The notes beneath the pieces were generated by a model. That model did not search any database. It was not told the origin of the DNA and worked only from the letters and a program-made list of their open reading frames with translations. From DYRB01 sp963802205 (GTDB taxonomy: Bacteria > Pseudomonadota > Gammaproteobacteria > Chromatiales > Chromatiaceae), in the NCBI GenBank assembly GCA_963802205.1, contig CAWDHW010000006.1, positions 1 through 64,000 on the forward strand: a stretch of DNA of 64,000 bases. Direction: 5' to 3'. Numbering within the stretch: the stretch's first letter is position 1; each line of letters opens with the position of its first letter. Made by a program: the position numbers and the translations under genes. Below are positions 28,353-37,618 of this stretch, in pieces.

Positions 28353-30434
28353 CTAACCTGCCATCGCCGCCTTCATCTCCGCCGCGTACTGGTCGGCGTT
28401 CAGCCCGACCAGGAGGTGCAGGATGTTGGCCGGCAGGTGCAGCACACCCTGGACGCCCGCCGCCGCCAGGGCCGCCTCGTCCAGCTTGGCCCCGTCCGCG
28501 ACGGCTACCCTGATCCGGGTCTCGGCACAGGACTCTGCCAGCTTGACGTTCGCAGCGCCGCCCAGGCCTGCCAGCATGGCGCGGGCCTGCTGCGGCGCCA
28601 GGGGGTCGCGGTGGCGCGGGCGTAGGTCGTCGGCCTTGTAGTGGACCTTGGGGGCGGCGGCGCCCTCGGGCAACTCGGCCTCGGGCCCGGCGGTGTGCAG
28701 GTATTCCTCCATGTCCGTCTTCAGGTTGTCGGATTTGGGTCCGAAAATCGCCTGGAGATTGTTGCCCACCGTTACCACCCCAGCCGCACCCAGTGCCCTG
28801 AGCTTGTCCGGGTTGGCACGACCGATGTCCGCTACCTCGATGCGCAGCCGGGTGATGCAGGCGTCGATCCCCCGGATGTTGCTCTTGCCCCCAAAGGCCA
28901 GGACAAGCTCCTTGGCAAAGTCGTCCGCCACCGCGGCCTTGGCGTCGGCCACGTCCATCGTGGCCTCTTCCCGACCCGGGGTCTTGAGGTCCAGACGCAG
29001 GATCAGGGTGCGAAAGACGACATAGTAGATGGCCGCGAAGATCGGACCCAGGATCAGGATGATCCAGGGTCTGATGTCGTTGACGTAGTAGAGCGCATAG
29101 TCGATGAAGCCATGGCTGAAGCTGTAGCCCAGGCGGGCGCCGAGCAGATAGGTCACCAGGTAGGCCAGGCCCACCAGGACGGCATGGACGGCGTAGAGCA
29201 GGGGGGCGACGAACAGGAAGGCGAACTCCAGGGGTTCGGTGATGCCGGTGAGGAAGGCGGTCAGGGCCGCGGAGCCCATGATGCCCGCCACCCGCGCCTT
29301 GTTCTCGGGTTTGGCGGTCTGGTAGATGGCGAAGGCCGCGGCGGGCAGGCCGAACATCTTGAACACGAAGCCCCCGCCCAGGATGGCCGCCTCGAAGTCC
29401 CCGGCGAAGAAACGGCTCAGCACCCCGTGTACCGTCTTGCCCGTGTCCGGGTCCACATAGGTCCCCACCTCGAAGAAAAACGGGACGTTCCAGATGTGGT
29501 GCAGCCCGAAGGGCAATAGCATGCGCTCTACCACGCCGTAGATGGTCACCGCGGCCGCCGGGTTGCCGTAGGCGGCCCAGTCGCCGAAGTCGCGAATGGC
29601 CGCGCCTATGGGTGGCCAGATGACCGCCAGCACCGCGGCGAGCGCGATGGCCGCGAAGGAGACCACGATGGGGACGAAGCGCTTGCCTGCGAAGAACCCG
29701 AGATAGGCCGGGAGCGAGATCCGGTAATAGCGGTTGAAGAGGTACGCGGCGATGAGCCCGATGAGGATGCCGCCGAAGACGCCGGTGTCGATGGACTCGA
29801 TGCCCAAGATCTTCTTGATCTCGGCTCGGCTCTTGGCGGCGGGGAAGGGGACCATCTCGCCCTTGCCGGCGTCGTAGAGGGCGATGGCGCCCTCGTCGCC
29901 CTGGCCGGCCTGGAGGGCGAAGGGGACGCTCACCCCGTCGCACAGCAGGGCATCGCCCTTGACCTCCGAGGCCCTGAGCCTTTCCAGGGTGCGACCGTCC
30001 TTGTCCAGGCACTGGAAGCGCTGTCGGCCCGTGTCGTACTCCACGTGGACGGCCTTGCCCCCCGGATCGACGAGGCGCAGGGGCTCGGCGGGGGCCGTCC
30101 AGTGGATGAAGATCAGCCCAATGACCCCCAGGGCGGCGATCAGGACGAAGTAGCCGACGGTGGCCGCCATGGCCGCCACGCCGTCGTTTTTGGTAAAGCC
30201 GAGCACCACGCCGATGGCGAAAATGAGCGGCAGGATTGCAAAGATGGAGTCGCCCGACGCCTGCATGATGCGGCCGATCTCGACCAGCCATGGCTCGGAG
30301 GCATTCTTGGCGATGGAGGCACCGACGCCCAGCAGGATGCCGGCCACCGGCAGGACGGACACCGGCAGCATCAGGGCCTTGCCGATCTTTTGCAGGCCGC
30401 CGAAGGTGTTGCCCCAGAGGGTTGAGAGGCTCAT
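28353..30434 (-). CDS. PTS sugar permease EIIC with two EIIB-like domains (glucose/N-acetylglucosamine type)
   Basis: This membrane component imports and phosphorylates a sugar of the glucose/N-acetylglucosamine group. The 693-residue protein begins with the EIIC domain (LPVAGILLGVGASIAKNA, VFGGILIGLIAAYLFNRYY, LTGITEPLEFAFLFVAPLLY). An unusual polar insert of roughly 95 residues (residues 110-205) separates early helices from VFGGILIG. After the membrane part comes a canonical EIIB with its phospho-cysteine in GIDACITRLRIEV. A second, shorter EIIB-like domain follows with LAESCAETRIRV. It follows the EIIA-HPr-EI gene by 24 bases. NagE-like function is likely, but the exact sugar is not proven. 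Confidence 0.85.
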   Translation of the reverse strand: MSLSTLWGNTFGGLQKIGKALMLPVSVLPVAGILLGVGASIAKNASEPWLVEIGRIMQASGDSIFAILPLIFAIGVVLGFTKNDGVAAMAATVGYFVLIAALGVIGLIFIHWTAPAEPLRLVDPGGKAVHVEYDTGRQRFQCLDKDGRTLERLRASEVKGDALLCDGVSVPFALQAGQGDEGAIALYDAGKGEMVPFPAAKSRAEIKKILGIESIDTGVFGGILIGLIAAYLFNRYYRISLPAYLGFFAGKRFVPIVVSFAAIALAAVLAVIWPPIGAAIRDFGDWAAYGNPAAAVTIYGVVERMLLPFGLHHIWNVPFFFEVGTYVDPDTGKTVHGVLSRFFAGDFEAAILGGGFVFKMFGLPAAAFAIYQTAKPENKARVAGIMGSAALTAFLTGITEPLEFAFLFVAPLLYAVHAVLVGLAYLVTYLLGARLGYSFSHGFIDYALYYVNDIRPWIILILGPIFAAIYYVVFRTLILRLDLKTPGREEATMDVADAKAAVADDFAKELVLAFGGKSNIRGIDACITRLRIEVADIGRANPDKLRALGAAGVVTVGNNLQAIFGPKSDNLKTDMEEYLHTAGPEAELPEGAAAPKVHYKADDLRPRHRDPLAPQQARAMLAGLGGAANVKLAESCAETRIRVAVADGAKLDEAALAAAGVQGVLHLPANILHLLVGLNADQYAAEMKAAMAG

Positions 30435-30458
30435 GGTCTTGGTCTCTTTGGGGTCGGA

Positions 30459-32990
30459 TCAGTAGTCGCTCGGGACCAGGGCCCGCACCTCGGCGGCGGT
30501 CCCCTGGGCCAGGGCCTGTTGGGCCAGGGCCCGGCAGTCGGCGAAGGATCGCTCGCGCACCGCCGCCTTGACCATCGGGATGGCCGGCACGCTGCACGAT
30601 AGCTCCTTGACACCCAGGCCCACCAGGATGGGCACCGCCTGGGGGTCGCTCGCCATACCGCCGCACACCCCCACCCATTTGCCCTCGGCCGCCGCCCCGG
30701 TCACGGTCAATGCAATGAGTTGCAGGATTGCCGGGTTCATGGCGTCGGCCTTGGACCCGAGCTTGGGGTGCCCGCGATCCATGGCGAGGGTGTATTGGGT
30801 CAGGTCGTTGGTCCCGATAGAGAAGAAGCTGACCTCCCGGGCGAACTGCCGGGCCAGGACGGCCGTCGATGGCACCTCCACCATGATCCCCAACTCCACC
30901 GGGTCGGCATTCGGGAGTTTGGCCCTTTCCTCTTCCACCAGCCCCTTGACCGAGCGTATCTCATCCAAGGTCGCAATCATGGGGAACATCATGCGGATCT
31001 TGTGACCCTTGCCCGCGCGCAGGATGGCGCGGACCTGGGTGCGCAGGATTTCCGGCCTGTCCAGCCCGATGCGCACCCCGCGGATGCCGAGCATGGGGTT
31101 CTCCTCCCGCGGCATGGGGAGATAGGCCAGCGGCTTGTCCCCGCCCACGTCCAGGGTGCGGACGATCAGCGGCCTGCCGTCCAGGGCCGCGGCGATCTCG
31201 GCATAGATCTGGGTCTGCTCGTCCTCTGTGGGGGCGTTGGCACGGTCCAGGTAGAGGAACTCCGAGCGCAGGAGTCCGACCCCCTCGGCGCCGAGCGTCA
31301 TGCCCTTCCGGGCATCCGCCAGGCCGCCGATGTTGGCGACCACCTCGATCCTGTGGCCGTCCGTGGTGGTGGCGGGGTCGAAGGCGGCGGCCAGGTCCGC
31401 GGCCTTTCTCGCGGCCATGCGCGCCTGGGCCTGGGTGATGCGGCGGACCTCGTCCGGGTTCGGGTTGATCCGCAGTTGACCCTTGCCTCCATCCAGGATG
31501 ACGTCCGACCCGTTGGCCAGTTCCAGGGCGCGGGGGTCTATGCCCGCCACCGCGGGGATGTCCAGGGCCCGGGCCAGGATGGCGACATGGGAGGTCGCAC
31601 CGCCGCCGACGGTGGCGAAACCCAGCACCTCCTTGGGATTGAGCTTGGCGGTGTCCGATGGGGCCAGGTCCTCGGCGATGAGGATGGAGCCGGGCGGAAT
31701 CCTGGGTTCCTCCACAGGCTGGCCGGTGAGAATACCCAGGACGCGACGGCCCAGGTCACGCAGGTCCGCGGCGCGCCCGGCCATGACGGTGTTCTTGAGC
31801 CCGGCCAGGCGCTCGGCCTGGGTGCTGTAGGCACGTTGCCAGGCATAGGCCGCACTCTTGCCCTTGGCCAGGGCGCTTTCGGCGATGTCGAGCAGGCCCG
31901 GGTCCTCCAGCAGTTCCTGATGGGCGGCGAAGATGGCCGCCTTCTTGGGGTCGGCCGAGGCCTTCAACTCGGTCTGGAGGGCCTCCAGCTCGTTCTTGCC
32001 ACGGTCCAGGGCATCGTCGAGCTTGCGTCGCTCCTTGCGCGGGTCGGCGTCGCCGGTCTCCGGGACGGTGATCTCCTCCCGGCGGAGCTGGTAGACCTTG
32101 CCTACCCCGAGTCCGGGGGAAGCGGCTACCCCAAGGAGCAGATTCGGGTCCTCGGAGCGGGGACGCGGGGCCGGTGCCTTGGCCGGGTCGGCTTCCGTGG
32201 TCGCCGGGGCCGGGGCCGGCCGGCTGCCCTCGTCACCCAAGCCGGCGGCCAGCTCTGGGGCGATGGTGTCGATGGCCTCCTGGGCGTCCGGGCCCTCGGC
32301 GATCAGCACCACCTTGTCCCCGAGACCGATCTCGATTCCCATGATGGAGGTGACGCTCTTGGCGTTGGCCTCGTCGTCGCCGCGCTGGAGCAGCACCCTG
32401 GATTTGAACGGCTTGGCCAGGCTGGCGAGCACCGCCGCCGGGCGGGCGTGCAGCCCGGTAGGGTTGGGGATGACGATGGCCCCGGATGCGACCCGCTTGC
32501 CCTGGATCTCGACCGCCTCGGCGGCACCCCCTGCCAGGGTCAGGGTCAGGCAGGCATCCTGGCCCGCGCGCACCCGCCCGCTGGCCGTGACCATCGAGGC
32601 AACCAACTCGCCGTTGGTGACGATCATCAGGGTCAGCAGGCTCTTGGCGCGCGTGGCCAGGAAGTCCGCGTCGAAGGCGATCAGGGCGTCCCCAAGGGCG
32701 ACCTTTTGCCCCACGGCGACCTGGGGGGTGAAGCCCTGGCCCTTGAGGGCCACGGTATCCAGGCCGATGTGCATCAGGACCTCCAGGCCCTCCGCGGTGG
32801 TCAGTGTCACCGCATGCCCGGCGTGGTGGAGCTGGCTTACGGTCCCCGGGCAGGGGGCGCTAAGGACCTGGTTCAGGGGGTCGATGGACAGCCCATCGCC
32901 GACCATCTTCTGGGAAAAGACCGGGTCCGGGACCTGCTCCAGGGGCAGGATGACCCCGTCCAGGGGTGCGCGAAGCTCGAGAGTGGCCAC
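30459..32990 (-). CDS. Multiphosphoryl transfer protein: EIIA(Glc)-HPr-enzyme I fusion
   Basis: This fusion carries the cytosolic PTS phosphorelay from phosphoenolpyruvate to the EIIB domains encoded next to it. Domains in order: EIIA of the glucose class (active His in VLMHIGLDTV, residues about 1-150), HPr (phospho-His in NPTGLHARPAA, about 170-255), and enzyme I (swivel His in GGGATSHVAILARAL, and the C-terminal site VGVCGGMASD). A Pro/Ala-rich linker joins HPr to enzyme I. It has 843 residues, like NagF of pseudomonads. The start is a GTG at 32988-32990 with AGGAG upstream. Confidence 0.88.
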   Translation of the reverse strand: MATLELRAPLDGVILPLEQVPDPVFSQKMVGDGLSIDPLNQVLSAPCPGTVSQLHHAGHAVTLTTAEGLEVLMHIGLDTVALKGQGFTPQVAVGQKVALGDALIAFDADFLATRAKSLLTLMIVTNGELVASMVTASGRVRAGQDACLTLTLAGGAAEAVEIQGKRVASGAIVIPNPTGLHARPAAVLASLAKPFKSRVLLQRGDDEANAKSVTSIMGIEIGLGDKVVLIAEGPDAQEAIDTIAPELAAGLGDEGSRPAPAPATTEADPAKAPAPRPRSEDPNLLLGVAASPGLGVGKVYQLRREEITVPETGDADPRKERRKLDDALDRGKNELEALQTELKASADPKKAAIFAAHQELLEDPGLLDIAESALAKGKSAAYAWQRAYSTQAERLAGLKNTVMAGRAADLRDLGRRVLGILTGQPVEEPRIPPGSILIAEDLAPSDTAKLNPKEVLGFATVGGGATSHVAILARALDIPAVAGIDPRALELANGSDVILDGGKGQLRINPNPDEVRRITQAQARMAARKAADLAAAFDPATTTDGHRIEVVANIGGLADARKGMTLGAEGVGLLRSEFLYLDRANAPTEDEQTQIYAEIAAALDGRPLIVRTLDVGGDKPLAYLPMPREENPMLGIRGVRIGLDRPEILRTQVRAILRAGKGHKIRMMFPMIATLDEIRSVKGLVEEERAKLPNADPVELGIMVEVPSTAVLARQFAREVSFFSIGTNDLTQYTLAMDRGHPKLGSKADAMNPAILQLIALTVTGAAAEGKWVGVCGGMASDPQAVPILVGLGVKELSCSVPAIPMVKAAVRERSFADCRALAQQALAQGTAAEVRALVPSDY

Positions 32991-33014
32991 GGCAATGCTC
33001 CTGTGGGTGGGCGA

Positions 33015-34331
33015 TCAGAAGGTGACGCTGACCCGGGCGCCGATGGCCAGAGCATTGTCGATGTCGCCGGTCGCCGCCGGGCGGATGATGTATTGAATGT
33101 CCGGCTGGATGCTGATCCCGTGACCGAGGACGAACTGGTGGTTGAGTTCGATCACCGCCTCGTAGTCCTTCTCGGGCAGGCCCTGAAGGTTGCGCGCGAC
33201 GTTGACCTGATCGCCGAACCAGCCGCTGGTGATGGCCAGCCCCGTGGTGTCCTTCGGCCGGCCCTGGAAGAGCCCTTCGTAGACCAGACCGGTATTGAAG
33301 TACCAGGTCATGGGGTTGACATCGTTGGTAAAGCTGAAGACCAGGGCGCCGAAGCCCCAGAGCCCGCGCCCGCCGCCGGCCTTTTCGCGGTAGAGCATCT
33401 GATCCGCCAGCACCCAGCCCATGGCGTTGCCGGTGTCTGTGGCATTGGCGACACTGGCGATGTTCTGGAAATCCCCGGTCATGTAGTAGCCGCCTACCTT
33501 GTAGGTCCCTGGCAGGGCGTCCTTGGAGTCGCGGTTGACGTGATAGTGGACCTCGCCCGCCAGGGTCACCCCATTGTCGCCGAAGCCCCAACTGGTGCCG
33601 TGGTCGTTGTGGCCCGGGCTTGCCGGGTTGCCCCGTTTGCCCTCGGGGTCGCCGTCGTAGATGGCCGCCTGGATGGTCCAGTTTCTTGCGGGGGTGTCGT
33701 ACCGGACTCGCGCCCCCCAGGTGGCCAGGGGGTAGGCGGTGAACGTAAAGGGGTTCTGGAGGAAGACCGGCTTGGGACTGCCGCAGAAGGAGTTGTTGAG
33801 GAACTGGCAGTACAGCGGCGAGCGCAGGAAGTCGTCGTTGGCGATGAGGCGCCCGTAGGCCAGGTCGAGACGCTTGTCCAACAGGACAGTGTTGAACTGG
33901 ACATTGGCGAGCTTGACGTTCTGGCCACCGTACAGTTCCTGCACCGTGAAGACGTTGCCGCCCTCGGAGGGGGCAACGAAGCGCTCCGAGACCGAAAGCC
34001 CATCGCGCTTGGAGCCCTTGATCAGGAGGCTGGTCGCGGGGATGCCGAGCAGTCGCTGGAGGTCGAAGCCCACATCCAGGGCGATGTTGTCGGCATAGGT
34101 CCCGCCCAGGACCTCGCCGCCGGAGACGTTGGCCATAGGCTCGGCGGTCCAGTTGAGACCGACGCTGACGCCATGCCCCTTCCAGGTGTCCCGCGCGCCC
34201 CAGTCGCCGAGGAGGTAGTCGCTGGATGGGTAATCCGCCGCCATCGCCCCGGGGGCCGCGATGGCCAACGCCATGGCCATGTGGGTTGCCAGGATGGCGT
34301 GGTGAGACCTCGGGTTGGTCCTTCTTGTCAT
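33015..34331 (-). CDS. OprB family carbohydrate-selective porin
   Basis: An outer-membrane porin of about 438 residues with a signal peptide ending near GAMAADYPSSDYLL. The mature start YLLGDWGARDTWKGHGVSV is typical of OprB, and the protein ends in a beta-strand with a C-terminal Phe (ARVSVTF). It lies 24 bases upstream of the PTS fusion gene in the same direction, so it should admit the sugar handled by that system. The start chosen is the ATG at 34329-34331. Confidence 0.85.
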   Translation of the reverse strand: MTRRTNPRSHHAILATHMAMALAIAAPGAMAADYPSSDYLLGDWGARDTWKGHGVSVGLNWTAEPMANVSGGEVLGGTYADNIALDVGFDLQRLLGIPATSLLIKGSKRDGLSVSERFVAPSEGGNVFTVQELYGGQNVKLANVQFNTVLLDKRLDLAYGRLIANDDFLRSPLYCQFLNNSFCGSPKPVFLQNPFTFTAYPLATWGARVRYDTPARNWTIQAAIYDGDPEGKRGNPASPGHNDHGTSWGFGDNGVTLAGEVHYHVNRDSKDALPGTYKVGGYYMTGDFQNIASVANATDTGNAMGWVLADQMLYREKAGGGRGLWGFGALVFSFTNDVNPMTWYFNTGLVYEGLFQGRPKDTTGLAITSGWFGDQVNVARNLQGLPEKDYEAVIELNHQFVLGHGISIQPDIQYIIRPAATGDIDNALAIGARVSVTF

Positions 34332-34425
34332 GCGACTTGTGCTCCGGTGGTGGTCGGATCCGATGCGGCCCTGGGTGCGCCAAAGCCCATGTCGGTGGCA
34401 AGGGTCGGCGGCGGGGTGGGGGACC

Positions 34426-35091
34426 TCAGTCCAGGTCCGGGGTGTTGCCGGTCGCGATATAGACCACCCGCTCGGCGATGTTGGTGGCGCGGGCGGCGGC
34501 ACGCTGGTAGTCGCGAACCGCCCAGAGCAGCAGGACGCCGGATTTGCAGTGCTCAGGGTCGTCCCGCATCGCCCTGCCGATGGCATCGACCGCGGCCTGG
34601 GCGTGTCCGACGATCGCGCCCCGCCCGGCCGCAGCGGCCCGGGCGTGGCTGTCGTCGCCCTCCTCGCCATAGGCGGCCATAGCCTCGGCGAACATGGTCG
34701 CGGCCTCCGTTCCCACCTGTACCACCAGGGCCAGGGGCCCGGGGGCGAAGCGGGCATTGCCGACCTCGATGACGCTGCGGGCCGCGTCCACCGCGTAGTC
34801 GGCAATGCGCTCCAGTTCCGTCACCAGCTCGAAGGTGGCCCCGATCATACGCAGGTCCCGTCCGGCGGGCTTGTGGGCCGCCAGGACCACCAGGCACTCC
34901 TGTTCGAGTTGGCGGCGCTGGCGGTCGATGGGGGTGTCCCCGGCGACGATGGCATGGGCGAGTTCGACGTCCTGCCGGCTGAGGCAATCGACGGACTGGC
35001 GCAGGGCGGTCAGCGCCGCCTCGCCCATCTCGGTCAGGCCGCGCTTGAGGTTGTCGCGCTTCTTTTCGACTAAGGGGAGCGGGTTGAGCAT
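34426..35091 (-). CDS. phoU: Phosphate signalling protein PhoU
   Basis: A predicted all-helical protein of about 221 residues with two PhoU repeats (LVTELERIADYAVDAARSV and DYQRAAARATNIAERVVYI). PhoU links the Pst phosphate transporter to PhoR. No pst or phoBR gene is nearby. It lies upstream of the porin gene with a 94-base gap, so it could be transcribed into the sugar locus, but no functional link is evident. Confidence 0.85.
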   Translation of the reverse strand: MLNPLPLVEKKRDNLKRGLTEMGEAALTALRQSVDCLSRQDVELAHAIVAGDTPIDRQRRQLEQECLVVLAAHKPAGRDLRMIGATFELVTELERIADYAVDAARSVIEVGNARFAPGPLALVVQVGTEAATMFAEAMAAYGEEGDDSHARAAAAGRGAIVGHAQAAVDAIGRAMRDDPEHCKSGVLLLWAVRDYQRAAARATNIAERVVYIATGNTPDLD

Positions 35092-35323
35092 GGGTTCGTC
35101 CTCCGTCCTGAATGGGGGCCCATGATCGGGGAGGTGTGCGGTCCGCGCAAGACCGTGGGACATCGCCAGAGCACCGGACAAACCGCGATGCTACCGGGCC
35201 TGTATCGGAGGAGCCCCTCACCCCTCGGGGAGATGAGTTGGGGTAAGGGGGCGCACAGCGTCGGGTAGCCCCGCCACCGTGGGGATACAATCCCCGTCAG
35301 GGCGCAGAAATCGGGGATCGGGT

Positions 35324-35899
35324 GTGAACTATTGCAGTCATTGCGGTGCCGAGGTTGGGGTCAGGGTCCCGGAGGGGGACAACCGCCCGCGCCATGTCTG
35401 TGGGGCCTGCGGGACCATCCATTATCAGAATCCCAAGGTCGTGGTGGGCTGCATCCCCGAGTGGGGCGATCGGATCCTGCTCTGCCGGCGGGCCATCGAG
35501 CCCCGCTACGGATTCTGGACCCTGCCGGCGGGCTTCATGGAACGTGGCGAGACCACCCAGGACGGGGCGGCGCGGGAGACCTACGAGGAGGCCCTGGCCC
35601 GGGTTGAGGTCTTGAGCCTCTACACGCTCTTTAACCTCCCCCATATCGATCAGGTTTACCTGTTGTTTCGCAGCCGCCTGCTCGATCTGAGCTTCGGCCC
35701 GGGGGAGGAGAGCCTGGAGGTGCGTCTGTTCGCGGAGGCCGAGATCCCTTGGGGCGAGATCGCCTTCCCGGTGATCCGGGAGACCCTCAAGCTCTACTTT
35801 GCCGACCGCAAGGCCGGCGGCTTCCCCCTGCGTTCCGGCGAGATCGTCCGCTCACCGGACGATCCGCGGCATTATCGGGTGTGTGTCTACGGGGGCTAG
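35324..35899 (+). CDS. Nudix hydrolase with N-terminal zinc ribbon
   Basis: The N-terminus has two CxxC pairs (NYCSHCGAE and HVCGACGTIHYQNP), a zinc ribbon as in NudC-like proteins. A Nudix box follows (GFMERGETTQDGAARETYEE), with the catalytic glutamates in REtxEE form. It is about 191 residues long and probably hydrolyses a nucleotide diphosphate derivative. The GTG at 35324 was chosen because the zinc ribbon starts right after it; an earlier in-frame start at 35279 would add an unconserved leader. Confidence 0.85.
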   Translation: MNYCSHCGAEVGVRVPEGDNRPRHVCGACGTIHYQNPKVVVGCIPEWGDRILLCRRAIEPRYGFWTLPAGFMERGETTQDGAARETYEEALARVEVLSLYTLFNLPHIDQVYLLFRSRLLDLSFGPGEESLEVRLFAEAEIPWGEIAFPVIRETLKLYFADRKAGGFPLRSGEIVRSPDDPRHYRVCVYGG

Positions 35900-36009
35900 G
35901 GGCCAATCGAAAATGGAAATATAATTTCCTATCAGATGGTTATTATTGCTCGTTCGCGTTCTGTGTTAGATCTGGCCACGCGCGGTAATCCTGACATTCT
36001 GGTCGCCTC

Positions 36010-36903
36010 ATGCTGAGTTATCGCCACGCCTTCCACGCCGGGAACCACGCCGATTGCCTCAAGCACCTGATTCTGGCTCGGGTGCTGACCTATCTGACGG
36101 CCAAGCCGGGGGCGGCTGCCGGCGCCCCCGGCACACCACCCGTCCTGAGCGGTAAAGACAAACCCATCTGTTACTGCGAGACCCACGCGGGCCCAGGGAT
36201 CTATGCGCTTGACAGCCCCCAGGCGCAGCAGAACCAGGAGTACCTCAGCGGCATCGCCCGTCTCTGGGGGCGCCAGGACCTTCCCCCCAGCCTTGCCGCC
36301 TATGTGGCCCTGGTGCAGGACTGCAACGGACCGGGGGACTTGCGCCGCTACCCAGGCTCCCCCTGGCTGGCCCAGCGCCTGTTGCGTCCTGGGGACCGCC
36401 TGATCCTGCACGAACTGCACAGCGCCGAGATCGGTCCCCTGCATGACAACTTTGGCGGCGACCGCCGCGTCCGGGTGATCGCCGGCGACGGATTTCGGGG
36501 CCTGCTCGCCGCCGTGCCGCCGCCGGAGCGCCGCGGCTTGGTCCTGATCGACCCTGCCTACGAGGTCAAGACCGACTACCAGCAGGTGGCCGACACCCTC
36601 GCCAAGGCCCATCGCCGCTTTGCCACTGGGGTCTATGCCCTGTGGTACCCCGTGGTGGAGCGCGGGCGTATCGATGCCCTGGAGCGGGCCATCGTCCGCA
36701 GTGGCATTCGGCGGGTGCAGCGCTATGAGTTGGCCATTCGCGACGAGGGGCGCGGGTCGGGTATGGCCGCCAGCGGCATGGTGGTCGTCAACCCACCCTG
36801 GACCTTGCTGGAGGACCTGCGCCCGGCCCTGGACTATCTGGCCCGGGCGCTGGGCGAGGGGGGTGCCGGTCGCTTCCGGGCTGAGGAATTGGTCGGGGAC
36901 TGA
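36010..36903 (+). CDS. rlmJ: 23S rRNA (adenine2030-N6)-methyltransferase RlmJ
   Basis: RlmJ makes m6A2030 in 23S rRNA. The N-terminus MLSYRHAFHAGNHADCLKH is diagnostic. The catalytic DPxY motif appears as LVLIDPAYEVKTDY. The 297 residues match the family. It is transcribed alone; the gap upstream is AT-rich. Confidence 0.92.
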   Translation: MLSYRHAFHAGNHADCLKHLILARVLTYLTAKPGAAAGAPGTPPVLSGKDKPICYCETHAGPGIYALDSPQAQQNQEYLSGIARLWGRQDLPPSLAAYVALVQDCNGPGDLRRYPGSPWLAQRLLRPGDRLILHELHSAEIGPLHDNFGGDRRVRVIAGDGFRGLLAAVPPPERRGLVLIDPAYEVKTDYQQVADTLAKAHRRFATGVYALWYPVVERGRIDALERAIVRSGIRRVQRYELAIRDEGRGSGMAASGMVVVNPPWTLLEDLRPALDYLARALGEGGAGRFRAEELVGD

Positions 36904-36958
36904 GTCTGAGGCGGGCTGGCCCGCTCCCGGATCCGAGGGCAAAATCGGCTGACGAGCG

Positions 36959-37609
36959 TCACCCTGGCCGCCGATCCGCCGTCATAGCGCCAAACCAGCG
37001 ACGTGCCCCAGTGGCCCCAGCGGCGAGGTACGGTGCTCGTGCTGCGAGCAACACCGCGAGAACCAGGCCGTAGGTCGCCGGCTCGAACAGGTCCGCCTTG
37101 ACCAGCCACGCGAAGTGCAGCACTCCGAGCATGGCAACGGCATAGACCGCCCGGTGCAGGGTCTTCCAACGCCGCCCCAGCCGCCGCACCATGGCCCGGG
37201 TCGAGGTCAGGGCCAGGGGTAGCAGGAGCACGAAGGCAGTGAAACCCAGGGTGATATAGGGCCGCTTGACCAGATCCTCCAGGATCGCTTGCCCGTCGAA
37301 TCCCTGATCCAGCCAGAGGTAGGTCAGCAGATGCAGGGCGGCATAGAAGAAGGCGAAGAGCCCCAGCATGCGCCGGAAGCGGATAGGCCAGGGTTGGCCG
37401 ATCAGGCGCTTCATCGGGGTCATGGCCAAGGTGACCAGCAGCAGCCGCAGGGCCCATGCCCCGGTGACGTGGGTGATGGTCTCCACCGGGTTGGCACCCA
37501 AATCGTCGGTCACAGTCTGCACCACCAGTAGAGCCAAGGGTGCAAGGCACAGGAGAAAGACCAAGGGCTTGGCGATCTGCACCAGTCGGTCAGGCGTCAT
37601 CCGCGTCAT
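36959..37609 (-). CDS. msrQ: Heme-binding subunit MsrQ of the periplasmic methionine sulfoxide reductase
   Basis: A small membrane protein of 216 residues with about six hydrophobic helices (LVFLLCLAPLALLVVQTV, HVTGAWALRLLLVTLAMTP, LFAFFYAALHLLTYLWLD). Conserved histidines in THVTG, ALHLLTY and LHRAVYAV are the heme ligands of the ferric-reductase-like YedZ family. It passes electrons to MsrP, whose gene ends ten bases upstream. Confidence 0.9.
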   Translation of the reverse strand: MTRMTPDRLVQIAKPLVFLLCLAPLALLVVQTVTDDLGANPVETITHVTGAWALRLLLVTLAMTPMKRLIGQPWPIRFRRMLGLFAFFYAALHLLTYLWLDQGFDGQAILEDLVKRPYITLGFTAFVLLLPLALTSTRAMVRRLGRRWKTLHRAVYAVAMLGVLHFAWLVKADLFEPATYGLVLAVLLAARAPYLAAGATGARRWFGAMTADRRPG

Positions 37610-37618
37610 TCCGACACC

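Noticed and set aside
28192..30678. A long minus-strand frame overlapping the EIIBC gene
   Set aside because: It is the alternative frame of the EIIBC gene, with Gly/Arg/Pro-rich sequence and no membrane helices.
30720..34682. A 1320-codon plus-strand open frame
   Set aside because: It lies antisense to three clearly recognisable genes (EIIA-HPr-EI, OprB and part of phoU), and its translation is low-complexity Gly/Asp/Val/Gln-rich sequence, as expected from the reverse of GC-rich codons.
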